Shown: in pieces, positions 41,019-52,277 of the stretch
Position numbering within the stretch: position 1 is the first letter of the stretch
Layout: the number at the start of each line of letters is the position of its first letter
From: Diplodia intermedia
Taxonomy: Eukaryota > Ascomycota > Dothideomycetes > Botryosphaeriales > Botryosphaeriaceae
Assembly (NCBI GenBank): GCA_021495925.1
Contig: JAKEKT010000006.1
Location: forward strand, 310,001 to 374,000
Direction: 5' to 3'
DNA length: 64,000 nt
Translations under genes and position numbers: made by a program
Notes under the pieces: generated by a model
Database searches by the model: none
Told to the model about the DNA's origin: nothing
What the model saw: the letters and a program-made list of their open reading frames with translations, nothing else

Positions 41019-44000
41019 ATGACTAGCTCGACTTCCGACCAGGAAATGAGCGACTCTCTTGAGCTCAGTACGTCCAGCAACACTCAACAGACGGGCGACA
41101 ACTACGCCGTCACTGCTGACCCCACCGCTGACTCGAGCTCAGAGGCCCAGGCTCTTGACAAACTAGAGGGCCAAATTGACTCAGACTCTGGCATATCCTC
41201 TACTCACGCACTTGAAGAGAGCATGACCGGGGCCATCAGTGAAGGACCTGAGCCTCAGCAGCCAACCTATCCGGCACATGATAATGACAACCCGGACATC
41301 TCAATGATCAGTCTCATGCCAACATCTCTTGAGCTGTATTCGCAGCAGTTGGAGTACCTGGCCACTACAGATCCAATAACATGGCACAAGCAGGGCTTCA
41401 AGGGCTTGGTCGACCGCCAGTTCCGCCTCTTCCGCGAGGACAACATTGGCATATTGAGGGATTCTATTAGGAGCTACCTAGGCATTCCGTTCGCATGGAA
41501 ACGCCACTCTTCGGCTGAATTCAATAAACACCTCAATGTCCTACTTGATCCAGAACTCTCCTTCGACCCGCACGGAGGCTTGGTCTTTTCAATGCGAGTT
41601 CCTCAACCCCAAGAGGCTCTCGACTTGACCCCAAGTGAGCGGTACGAATGGTGGATCAAGAGGCAAGGTTTCCAGCATGATTCTCTTGTCTGCCTGTGGA
41701 ACAAGGACAAGGACATGATGTTCGCCGCGGTTGGCCACTACAAAGACCATAACCTCCTGAAGAACGATTACGGATCGGACAAGGCCAGGATCTTCTTTCG
41801 GCCATTCGAGCAGTCTGACAAGTTTATAGACTGGCTCTTGGCCAATGCTGATCACAGGGTGCCGAGAAACTACACGCTGTTGGAGTTTCCTGATCTTAAG
41901 TCCTGGAGCTTTGTCCCGCCTCTTCGAGCTCTACAGCAGATGAGCAACATGCCGGACACACCTTTATCCACCGCCTTGGAGCCGTCTGAGCTAACGAGGC
42001 CAATCTGGATCCGCCCTGCGCATTATGCAATGGGCGACAACTTCAAGTTTCGGCTGGGCAAGGCTGTGGCAGGAGATGGTCAGCATGAGCTGGCCGTATC
42101 CGACTTGTTCGACAGCACCGCGACGCCAGCTGGCTCGAGCCTTGATGATGGCCAAACCTCTGCCTACCTTCATGCGTTGAGGCACCGCGTCGCACTGATC
42201 CAAGGCCCGCCCGGCACCGGCAAAAGCTACACGGCTGTCGCCATCATCGAGACGCTCCTCCAGAACATTCACAGCGACGTGACTGGGCCAATCCTCTGCG
42301 TCAGCCACACCAACAGAGCTCTCGATGGCCTCCTTGAGAAGCTCCAAACTGCCGGTGTCACTAACATGATTCGTGTTGGCAGCCAGTCGAAGTCTGATGC
42401 CCTTGAGGACATCAACTTGGATGTCCTTATGAAGTACCAACCCCAACTTCCAGAGGACAAGGAAGACATCAAGAAAGCTGGAGACAAGTTCTTCAGTAGA
42501 AGCCGAGGGATCCGCTCGAGTCTCGCCAAGCTCACTAAGGTGGATAATGACGCGGAGAGGATGCGAATCTGCACCGACATCAAGCTGAAGCTGCAGCGGT
42601 GGACGCACGCCCAAGAAGAGTACAGCGCGATCATGGCACGTCATCCTCTCAACGTCTTGAAGAGAGCAAGTGTCATTGGTGTCACAGCAGGTGGAATCGC
42701 TGTCAGGCGCGAGCTCTTTGAAAAGCTCGATTGCAAGGTCATCGTCTTTGAAGAGGCCGGCACCATCCCGGAGGCTCTTGCTCTCACGTCGATAACGCCG
42801 AGCATGGAACACTGCATCCTCATCGGCGATCACAAGCAGCTCCTACCCAAGGTCAATAGGAAGGAACTAGAGAGCAGTGTCAATCCACAGTTCGGGTTCG
42901 ACAAGTCACTCTTGGAGCGTCTTATCGACTTTGGTCTCCCCTTTGAGGTCCTCAACACTCAATACCGCATGCATCCCGAGATCTCTCAACTCAGCAGATG
43001 CACCCTCTATCCGATGCTTGAGGATGCCGCTGCGGTTCAGAAAATTCCCGCTGTAGCCTCACTGTCGGAGAGGATCTTTTGGTACGACCACCAGCAGCAC
43101 GAGACAAAATTGGGCAAGGCGCTCAAGGTCAACACACTCGAGGCTGAGATGATCACGGGCTTAGTCAGGCATCTGGTATCACAAGACGATGTGCAAGGAG
43201 GCAACATCTTGGTCCTAACGCCATACGTTGCTCAAGCCAACGCTCTCAAGCAGAAGATCCAACAATTTCATCCTGTCGAGGTTGTGTTTGGGAAGGATGG
43301 CAGAGACCAGGAGCAACCCGTCGATGTTGGCTTGGAGCGCGTCCGGATTGCAACAGTGGACAGCATTCAAGGGGACGAATCCGAAATTGTCCTACTGTCC
43401 ATGGTTCGGAGCAACGACTGGGAGAGCACCGGCTTCATCAAGTCCGAGAACCGTGCCATCGTTGCGCTTAGTCGAGCGAAGCGTGCCATGTATATCTTCG
43501 GCAACATGACGATGCTGCAGAAGGTGCCATTCTGGAGCCAGGTTCTCACCGCCCTTGACGAGGCCAGCAAAATTGGTACCTCTCTGGAAGTTGACTGTCC
43601 TCGACACCCTGGGCACACGATCCAGATCAAGGAGCCGGCAGACTTCGGCAAATACTCTCCCAACGGAGGATGCGAGGTTCCTTGCGGCAAGCCTCTGGCC
43701 TGCAACCATCGTTGTCCCGAGTTGTGCCACGGTGATCTGCTGCATGGCAGGACAGTCTGCCTCGAGCCATGCAGGGAGGTACTGGATTGCGGGCACACCT
43801 GCGCTAACGCATGCGGAGTCGCCTGTACGGAGCGTTGCGAAGTTCAACTCGACAATCCGAGCGTGGTCCTTCCGTGCGGACACAAAGCACCATCCGGAAT
43901 CCCATGCTACAAGTACCAGGATCCGGTCTTGCTCCAGGACGCGTGCTCGGAAAGCGTCGAGGTCCGCCTTGACTGCGGCCACAAGATCCAACGCCCTTGT

Positions 44001-45243
44001 CCCGAAGACGACGTGCCCGCCTGCGCAAGCGATTGCGGAAAGCCTCTGCCATGCGGCCACAGCTGCGTCGTGCAGTGCCACGTGGGCCACGACTGTCCGC
44101 CCTGCCAATCGCCCTGCGCGCTCCGGTGCCAGCACCAGACCTGCCGCGAGACATGCAGCGAGATCTGCATCCCCTGCCTGCACCCCGACTGCGCCGCCTC
44201 GCTGCACGCCGGGACACGGCAGTTCGCCATGAACACGCGCACCAAGTACGCCCGGCTCGCCCACGAAGCCCTCCAAGAGATCCGCGCGCTCCAAGCAACC
44301 GCCCTCGCCGCCTCAGGCGACGTCCTCAGCAAGCGCCTGTCCAAGAAACCGACGACCATCACCAGCGACGCCGGCGGCAAACGCACGCACATCACCGCCA
44401 TCAACCGCCTCGCCGGCGGCCGCGAGGGCCGCTACAAGCACACCCTCGGCCTCCTGTCCTCCCTCAGCACGACCTTCCAACGCGCCGCCAAAGCCGAAGC
44501 CGCCATCCAACACGCATGGGACTCCCACCACCACCCAGTGCAACTCCAAGAACGCCTCCTCCTCCTCCTCCTCTCCGCCAAGCTCGAAGTCGCCGCCGTC
44601 GCCGACTTCCTCGCGCTCCGCGCCCGCAGCGCCGCGGCGCAGCCAATCACCCTCGACTTCGCCGCGTGCCGCGCCCGCTGCGAGAAGATCGCCGACGCCG
44701 CGCGCGTCCGCAAGCTGCCCGGCATCGCGGCAGAGGCGGACGTGCTGTGGGCGCAGTGGCTCGTCCTCGAGCGCCGCGCGCCCGTCAGGGACCCGGCGGG
44801 TGCGGAGGCGCTGAGGGAGGCGGCGGTGCGGCGCTTGGAGGGGGCGGAGGGGGCGTTGGCGGCGTTGGCGGAGGAGGGGCCGGAGGTGTTTGGGGCGAGG
44901 TGGTGCGAGGGGATGCGGGTGGAGGTGAGGGATGCGCGGGCGGCGCTGGCCGGGGAGGAGGGGAGGTGGGGCGTCGATGTCGGGGTCAGGGCGGATGGGT
45001 TCGCGGCCCGGGTCGAGGCGGTGGTGCGGGAGGTGGGAGCGGCGGTGGAGTGGAGGGTTTGCGTCAGGGGGCACTACTTTTCCGTCGCTGCGGCGGAGGA
45101 GGGTGCTGGTGGTGCTTGTTCCGGATGCGGGGGCCCGGCTTGGGTGCAGGAGATTGCTGAGGGCGATGAGGGGGCTGAGTCTACTGGTAAGTCCACTCCC
45201 TTCGGTCCTCTTTTGGGAGCAACTGAATTACTACACAGGTTGA
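41019..45243 (+). CDS. ZNFX1/Hrr1-like superfamily 1 helicase with NF-X1 and RZ zinc fingers
   Basis: Long first exon 41019-45186 and a second exon contributing only five coding bases (45239-45243), giving 1390 residues; reading through the 52-nt intron would add about 100 unlikely residues. The Upf1-like helicase core has Walker A GPPGTGKS (about residue 396), the Walker B variant VFEEAGTIPEA (about 576), DHKQLLP, NTQYRMHPEI, DSIQGDESEIV (about 782) and NRAIVALSRAK. Residues about 855-1065 hold Cys/His repeats of NF-X1 type (for example CGHSCVVQCHVGHDCPPC). A C-terminal RZ-type finger (VRGHYFSV, CSGCGG) lies near 1350-1378. Relatives include animal ZNFX1, fission yeast Hrr1 and Neurospora SAD-3, which act in small-RNA silencing. 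That role is inference here. Confidence 0.9.
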
Positions 45244-45780
45244 AATTTTCACTGGACCATGCTCTTTGCGCTCTTCTGGTACCCACGAGGCCCAGTATAG
45301 CGTTTCTTCGTTCCTGCATGGCCTGGGAGATTGAAGACACGTTGCACACCTGTGTCCAGACGACCAATACGAGTCTTCATGCGCGTCAACTTGCTTGTTG
45401 TATCACAAAACGAGCACTACGATGGGCTGCTACGGAACGACACACGGTGATTAAAAGTTGGTATTGGTCGAGTTTACACAATGGAGGCGGCTCTTGAAGG
45501 ATTATGGGAAAAGTGCTTGCTGTGGTAGTGCACGAAGGTTCTAAAATTCTTTATTTGCAAAGGAAAGCGTCTGATACTCAAGAAGAAGAACATCAAGAAA
45601 AGGTCCTGCATTCAGAAAGATACACGGTTCTAATCCAATTGAGAAAGTAGAAATGACCCACAAGGTCAGCCGCAGGGTTCATATCACCAGAGAAAAATGC
45701 ATTCGCCAGTCGTCAGTTGCCATCGAAGAGTTACATGAAGTCCAAGAACCGTCGAAGTACCCTCGCCACCAATCATGTAA
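45244..45780. other. Convergent 3' intergenic region
   Basis: About 540 bp between the helicase and SDR stop codons, moderately AT-rich. No gene seen; the frame continuing from the helicase ORF through this area is read-through of the last intron and 3' UTR. Confidence 0.6.
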
Positions 45781-46893
45781 CTAACTCGTACTTTTTTCCG
45801 CGAGTGTGTCGGCCAGCAAGGCAGGGCGGTCCGCTATTCCAGCAGTAGTCTACAATAAAAGTCAGCCTGTGTCTATTCAACAGGGCTTGGGAGGGGCCTT
45901 ACGCCTCCATCAACGGGCATAATCAAGCCGGTTATCCACTTTGCCTCCTTGCTGGCCAGGAACAAGACGGCTGCGTATCACGATGCGTCAGCAACGTTGC
46001 TTTTAGCTTCCCTCTCCACACCTTACCGTATCCCACATCCCAAGCGGTGCCCTCCTTCTTCATCAAGTTCTGGTTGATCCGCGCCTGCCGCATCTCGTCC
46101 GACATACCGCGCCCACGCACCATGGGCGTATACACCATACCCGGCGCGACGCAGTTGACACGGATGTTCTCCTGTCCGTGCTGCGCGGCCATGGCGCGCG
46201 TCATCTGGATGATGGCGCCCTTTGTCGTCGGGTAGAGGAGGCTGGGGTTGCCACCGAGCACTGAGCACGGTAGTCAAAAACAGAGCAGTTCTTCCTCCGT
46301 TATCAAGATATACTCACAGCCGCTGACAGACGACATGTTGACGATGGAGCCGCGCCCCGCTTTCCGCATCTCGGGGATGGCGTGCCGGCTCATCATCACC
46401 ATGCTCGTGACATTGATGCGGAAGTCGCGGTCCCACGCGTCCAGGTCAATGTTGGTGGCATCGCCCATGGCACCGCCGACGCCCACTAGGCATTTGGTAA
46501 GTGGTCGTTCTCACATACCTCTAGATATCTTGAAACTCACCGATGTTAACCAAAATGTGCACCGCTCCCCACAGCTCAACTGTCCGGGCCACGGCGCTCT
46601 TGCAGGACTCTTCGTTGGTGACGTCGGTCTGGATTATCTCCGAGACGCCGCCTTCTTCGTCGATCATACGCTTGGTTTCTTGGGCCCAGTCGGTGTTGAG
46701 GTCGAGTAGCGCGACTTTGGCGCCGTGCCGTGCGAGGAGGATGGCGGATGCGCGGCCGTTGCCGATCTCGCCTGCCATCATGAGCATCACTGAGCTGTAG
46801 AAAGAAAGAATGAACTGTACCATCCATGCGCGAGCCGGCGCCGGTCACTATGGCCACGTCGCCGGTGAAGTCGAATGCCCTGGGAGGTGTCAT
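45781..46893 (-). CDS. Short-chain dehydrogenase/reductase (SDR)
   Basis: Six exons: 46893-46821, 46771-46541, 46485-46318, 46260-46027, 45970-45903 and 45849-45781, all in phase, giving 280 residues. An ATG 15 bp upstream (46908) is also possible. The cofactor-binding loop VTGAGSRMDGEIGNG is the extended form seen in a fungal SDR subgroup; the acidic residue of LLDLNTD suggests NAD(H). Catalytic residues are visible: Asn after the NI-VGVGGA turn, Ser in NMSSVSG, and YPTTK for Tyr and Lys. PVDGG near the end is typical of classical SDRs. Substrate unknown. Lies next to an MFS gene on the same strand, with 224 bp between them. Confidence 0.9.
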
Positions 46894-47117
46894 GGTGGTG
46901 CTAAGCATAGGCTACTTTCGTGAAAAGCTTCATCAAGCGTTGTATTTAAGTACGATTCGTAGCTGCATTGATGAACGGCTGCCCCATGACGCAATCTCGT
47001 GGCTCCCCCGCTCGACATTACCCCACGCTTTCATGCCGGGATGAGCTTTACAATCCACCAACCGATGGGCTTTTTTTCCCTAGAAAGCGAATATTTGGTA
47101 TTCATATTCTTCGCAGT

Positions 47118-49398
47118 CTACAACACGTATCGGAAGTTCATATTCTCGAACTCCGTCCGATCCAGCATACCCGCCTCGTCACTCTCCCCCTTGTTCGCCG
47201 GGCCGTACGTCCTGTCACGGCGGCGATTCTCCACAAACATGTATACTGCAGGGTAGCATGTCATTTTAGCAAGAAGATCATCACCTCGGAACGTGTAGAG
47301 GGCTCCAAACGTACTAAGCAGCAGAACATGGCACCCCAATTTAATGCAATAGCCGACCAACAGGCCGATGCTCGCCCCTTCGTAATACGGCGCCTGCGAC
47401 CCCTTGACCACGAACGGCCCGGCGAAATTGCCCCAGCAGTATGCCGTGCTACAAAGTTCAAGTCAGATTGTGCATGAAATCTCACAGGCACCGCACTCAC
47501 AAGACAAGTGCGCTGGCCAGGGAGCGATGCGTGTACCCCGCCATATTCGATGAGATGGTTGTCAGGGAGACGGTGAAGCCGACGGACTGCGCGTTGACGA
47601 GCCAGAAGCACACGAGTCTGCCCCAGGTGTTTGAGCGAGGGAGATAGGCAAGAAGCGCTGCGGATATGGTGCAGAGTATGTTGGCCGCCGTGGCCGTGAG
47701 CAACCGCGCTGTTGGCCGGTTAGCCGCCTGCACGTCCGATACAGATGCCACTCACAGTTCCGAACGTTGAGGGTTATGGCGCCGCCGATGAGAAGAGCGA
47801 CGATCTGGGTGGCATCGCCGACCGACTTGAGCTCTGTGGTCATCGTTGTGCCAAAGCCCATGTCGCGGATGATGATTGTCGAGAATGAATTTACCACTCC
47901 GTTTGGAATGGCTCTGCACAGGATTCCGTCAGCATGGGTCCGTGTTCAAAAGAAATTAGTGTCATTTACGCAGAAAATACAGAGATGAAGAGCAAGATCG
48001 CTTTGGGATCCCGAAATGCTACCAGAATCTGCTTCCTATCAAATGCTTTGTTCTTGATACCGGTTTCATTGCCTGAAACGCGCTTGACAGCAATAAGGCG
48101 CTCACGCTGCTTGAGGAACCACGCGTTGGATGGCGAATCGGGGAGCATGAACCAGACAACGATAGCCCAAATGCAGGTTATGCCCCCAAGCTAATATTGT
48201 AAGTGAGCTAAATCCAGCTCACATGGGCATCGGATGTACGTACGATGTAGAAAATCAGTTCCCACCGCTCGGGTGTCGTGTCCGTGGGTAGCTTCGAAAT
48301 ACCCATGGAGATATACGAACCGGCCTGAGAGACAGCCCCTCAGTACTTGTGTGCTTCTTTCATAGAGAACGGGACATACTATACCGCCCCAGCCCAGAGC
48401 TGAACTAGAATAGAAGCCGTTAGAGGCTATTTGGAGAAAGACATAGATTCAAACACTTACTACCATATACACTGGCGGAGTGGAATCTCCCTCCTCGTGT
48501 ACCAGAAACCGGTCATGAGGGTCAAGCCACTGGTTCAAATAACAATGAGCAGTCCATTCAACAGATAGTCGACACAAAATGGTACTCACGGTGTGACAGC
48601 GGCCTCAAAAACACCCATGATGACTACGCGATTTATCAACCATGGCATTCTGGCCCGGGAAGGTGATGAGAAGCATTTGGCATACATCGTACGGCCACTG
48701 TGCATGTCAGTCTTTACTGATCTTCGAGCAAGTCAAGTCTGAGACTCACTGGCGCTTGAATAGGATCGGCACTGTGTCAGGATGATGACTGTGACCCCCC
48801 AACATAGAACACTGGCAGCCATGACTTTCTGGGCTGGCAATCTACCAATAAGCCAACCGCAAGGATACTGTCCGAAGAAGTAACCAGCGTACACGACTGA
48901 TTGCATGTCAAGAATTGATCAAACCCCGCTACTCTGCAAACCAGCCAAAGGATACATACCAGCAGATAGGTAGTTGAACTGCTGTCCATGAAGCCCTAGA
49001 GCTTTCTGATACCCGAAGAGATTGGCATAGTTGAGTGCCGTCTTGTCCATGAATTGTAGAGCTTGGGTAATCAAGAAGGCGGGAAGGATGATGAGATCAA
49101 TCTTCCATCGCAGAATTCGGGACTGGTACAGGTCAGCCAAACATCCCTCATTTTATGTAGGTACTACTATACCTCTCGCTCAGAGACTTCGATATCAAGG
49201 GCCTCGAGGTACTCCTTGTAGCCAACTGCATTCTTCTAATGGACAATTTTCATTAACACTCTAGCTATCAGGGAGACCATGGGGGCGCACCAGTTGAACT
49301 TCATCATTTTTCAAGTAATGCGGCTTCTCTGTGACGGATGATGGTCGTCTCTTGTCTATTTCGACTACATCCTTGGACTCGGGCACGATATGTGCCAT
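47118..49398 (-). CDS. MFS transporter, allantoate permease (DAL5/ACS) family
   Basis: I model 13 or 14 exons, giving 526-539 residues. Early exons are 49398-49291, 49235-49173, 49122-48960, 48896-48750, a 12-nt microexon 48686-48697, and 48623-48590; the last ends at 47118. The microexon is needed to read AMAVRFIMGVFEAAVTP in frame, the conserved segment around TM4. A 39-nt in-frame stretch (47284-47246) with GTGATG and CTGCAG ends is probably a further intron, since removing it yields the expected MFVENRRRDR after the last membrane helix. Other family marks are MDKTALNYANLFG, GFWYTRREIPLR, and TAYCWGNFAGPF. Twelve membrane helices are expected. The family imports small carboxylates, ureides and vitamins; substrate here unknown. 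Intact, no frameshift once spliced. Confidence 0.85.
48686..48697 (-). other. 12-nt microexon of the MFS gene
   Basis: TGGCCGTACGAT on the minus strand, between a CACAG acceptor and a GTATGC donor; the next exon starts after GCGTAG. Without it the frame meets a stop or loses the conserved VFEAAVTP context. It encodes the middle of SAMAVRF. Confidence 0.7.
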
Positions 49399-49842
49399 CT
49401 CGATGACGCGTGTCGGAAACTCTCGGACACAGTAAGGTTCCAGTCCGTCGGGTTTGTTGAGGAACAAGAAGTAAAGCAAGGAAGGCGAGAAAACACTTAT
49501 CAAAATAAACAAGTATTAGGGAATGAGATGCAAGTAAAGGCTCTCAAGCGGGGGATGCCAGGGCCTGCATGCTTACCACACGTCACCAGGCTGGAATGGT
49601 TGGCTCACCCCGCGCTGTCGATCCGGAGCCCCGCTGTGGCCACTCAACACTGGCTGGCATTCGTGGAAATGCCGAGGCACAACCCCGCAGAGACAACCCA
49701 GCCAAGCCAAGCAGGCCAAAGTCAATGAACATGGGATTGTGTGACATCGGTATCTCGGGAGTTGAGAACTTGAGTGCGTGAATCTTGCCCCTCCTTCACT
49801 GTTGCATTCACTGCTTTATCATTACCCTCGTACTGCGCATCG
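49399..49842. promoter_or_regulatory. Divergent promoter, MFS transporter / dienelactone hydrolase
   Basis: 444 bp between divergent start codons, short enough for shared control. No known binding site recognised. Confidence 0.5.
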
Positions 49843-50774
49843 ATGGCCAGCGACGGATATCTCGCGAAGCCGAGCGGCGAATGTTGCCTTAGAGGCACAC
49901 TGCACAGTGGCGAGGCACGCGGCACCTTCGAGAGCGTTGCTGACGTCGAGACGTACGTCTCCAAACCATGGCCGGCTAAAGCCAACGGCCACATCCTGCT
50001 ATACTTCCCAGATGTGTGGGGTATGTTCCCCAACGGGCTCCTCGTCATGGACGGCTTCGCAGATGCCGGCTATCTCACGTTGGGGCTTGACTATTTCCGC
50101 GGTGTATGCAAACACCATTTCGGGTGACGTCTTGCAAGCGCTGCTGAATGCGCACATCAGGATCCCGTGTGGAAGCACCGCAAGAATCGGCACGATCGTT
50201 CGGACCCCACATTCGATTATGAGGCTTGGAAAAGCAAGCACATGGCGTTCGCAGATGCTACCGTGCCGAGGTGGGTGGACGCCGTGAAGGCGCAGTACGG
50301 CAGCGCCGGCACCAAGTACGTGTGTGTGGGCTATTGTTTCGGTGCGCCGTATGTGTGTGATGAGCTCGCAGGAGACACGGTGACGGCAGGTGCGTTTGCA
50401 CACCCGGCGTTCCTGAAGGAGAAACACTTCATCCAAATCAAGAGTAGGTGTATTTCTCTCTTCTTCCTCTACATGCTGACTTGCGCAGAACCTCTTTTCT
50501 TGTCGTGCTCGGAAATAGACCACACCTTCGACCAAGCGTCAAGGCGGCGGGCATTAGACATCTTGCAAGAAGAAAAGAAAACGTGGCATCTGCAATTGTT
50601 TTCCGGGGTTGAGCATGGATTTGCTCTGCGGGGTGATTCAGATGATTCTTATCAACGTATGTCGATACCTCAAAGCCCATCATTCATTGACGCTGACAGA
50701 ATGCTGTAGGTTGGGTAAAAGAACAGAGCCTCAGGGGTATCGTCGAGTGGTTTGATCTGTGGCTTTCTCAGTGA
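49843..50774 (+). CDS. Dienelactone hydrolase family protein
   Basis: Four exons: 49843-50103, 50161-50443, 50489-50656 and 50710-50774, giving 258 residues, a usual length. Alpha/beta hydrolase with a Cys nucleophile in VGYCFGAPYV, Asp in CSEIDHTFD and His in GVEHGFALRGD. Family landmarks are the N-terminal CCLRGTLHSGEARG, FPDVWGMFPNG, DYFRGDPVWKHR (across intron 1) and a C-terminal EWFDLWL. Enzymes of this type open dienelactones in aromatic-ring catabolism, though many fungal members are uncharacterised. It has no signal peptide. Divergent from the transporter, convergent with the PTH11-like gene only 83 bp away. Confidence 0.93.
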
Positions 50775-50857
50775 TGTCTCTCTAACGGACATCGCCGTGG
50801 TAGACAGTCTACAGAGGTCTAATCAGCAGAATCTAAGTAACCGTCTCCTTACAGTCT

Positions 50858-52277
50858 TCACCTCTCCTCAAACGCATTCGAGAAGCTCATCCCACGCTCA
50901 CTCGCACTCGCCCCATCCTCGACCTGCACCTCCGTCTCGACCATCCGCTGCATCCCACCGCCGCCCTTCTCCAACCCAGGCTTGACAATCCTCCCCCTAC
51001 TATCATCCGTAGCAAAGCTCTCCCTCCTCCCCTCCCCCTCCGTCAACGCCGCCGCCGAACCGCCGATGCCCCCTCCCCCACCATTACCCACCCCCCTCCC
51101 CGACGCCTTCCCGCCACCACCCATCATCTCATGCCGACTCCCCCCCGCCGCCCCCGAACCATTCAACCCGTCGCTCCCACCATAACCCGACGCGAACCTC
51201 CGCACGCCCCGATGCAGGGCGGGATAGATCATGGGCAGGTTGCCGATGACGACGGCGACGAAGGACTCGCGGACGGCCCAGTTGCCGGCCTGGCTGGCGC
51301 CCGTGGCCGGGTTGGAGAGGATGAGGGCGCAGCGGATGGCGCCGGCGATCATGACGAAGACGCCGGCGGAGAAGAGGAGGGTGAGGCCGATCTTCTGCTT
51401 GAGCGGGATGAGGGCGCGCCAGAGCATCTTGTTTTTGTTGTTATTTATTTTTCGTTGTTTTTGTCTGCGGGAAGAGAGGGGGTGGGTGTTCTTACGGGAA
51501 CTGGGATCGAGATGAGCCAGAAGTCGGTCGAGATGTTGAGGAAGAGGACGACGTAGCAGTTGAGCTCGGAGACGGCGGGTTGGCAGTGGTCTGGGCCGGG
51601 TGCGGTGTTAGTGGGGGAGATGGATGGCACGGGGATGGTTCGTGTGGCACGCACTTCCGGGGTTGGGATGGATTTGCCAGTTCTTTGGAAAGCTGCGGCA
51701 GCCGAGGAGGATGGTGAGGAGGACGGCGATGTAGGACATGCCGATCAGGAACCAGCCGACTTTGACGCGGGTTTCCAGATGGGAGATTTGGTATCTTTCA
51801 GTGATGGTCAGTATACGCGGGTGATGGTATTAGTGGCGTCGACATACGTCACTCGAGAGTAGCATGCGTTCATGCATATCTTCAAAAGCCACAAGACAAA
51901 CGTGTAGAGACACCAGCCGATAACCTGCGCCTTGGATCCAGCTCGCCGAAGTGAAGCTTCGTGCGATGAAGGATCGAGGGCCGCTCTTTCATCATCGGTC
52001 ATGCCGTTGTTCGCCAGGCCCATGTATCGGGCTCCGACGAGGTAAGCCGTTGCTGTCTCGAGAGAGTAGACGACCTGGAAGGGATCACTGAATCAGTTTC
52101 GGCCGGAATCGACCGGAGTCAAAGAAAACTCCGTACCGCGACAAAGCACATCAGGTAGTCGTCGAAGTCGAGCTGCCTGACTCCGACCATGCGTATCCTT
52201 GCTGCCAATCTGCAGCAGATGACGACGATTCCCAAGGCAAGGAGCGTGAATGCCTCATTCCCGAAGGAATCCGACAT
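50858..52277 (-). CDS. PTH11/SAT4-type integral membrane protein (fungal rhodopsin-like domain)
   Basis: Five exons: 52277-52137, 52074-51848, 51794-51655, 51590-51496 and 51427-50858, in phase, giving 390 residues. Seven membrane segments can be followed: NEAFTLLALGIVVICCRL, the LDFDDYLMCFVA helix, VIGWCLYTFVLWLLKICM, VGWFLIGMSYIAVLLTILL, CYVVLFLNISTDFWLISIPVP, KIGLTLLFSAGVFVMIAGAI and the FVAVVIGNLPMIYPAL end. L-D-(F)-DDY and the CR..P..W loop are typical of this large fungal family, which includes the Magnaporthe surface-sensing receptor Pth11, although most members have no known ligand. The 170-residue cytosolic tail is Gly-rich and ends with an ESFATDD-like phosphosite region. It lacks a CFEM domain. 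Confidence 0.87.

Noticed and set aside
43997..45160. 387-codon Arg/Gly-rich plus-strand frame
   Set aside because: Alternative frame of the very GC-rich 3' part of the helicase gene; the helicase frame holds the zinc-finger motifs.
48590..48750. Apparent frameshift that would make the MFS gene a pseudogene
   Set aside because: Inclusion of the 12-nt microexon restores the frame with good splice signals, so the gene is read as intact.
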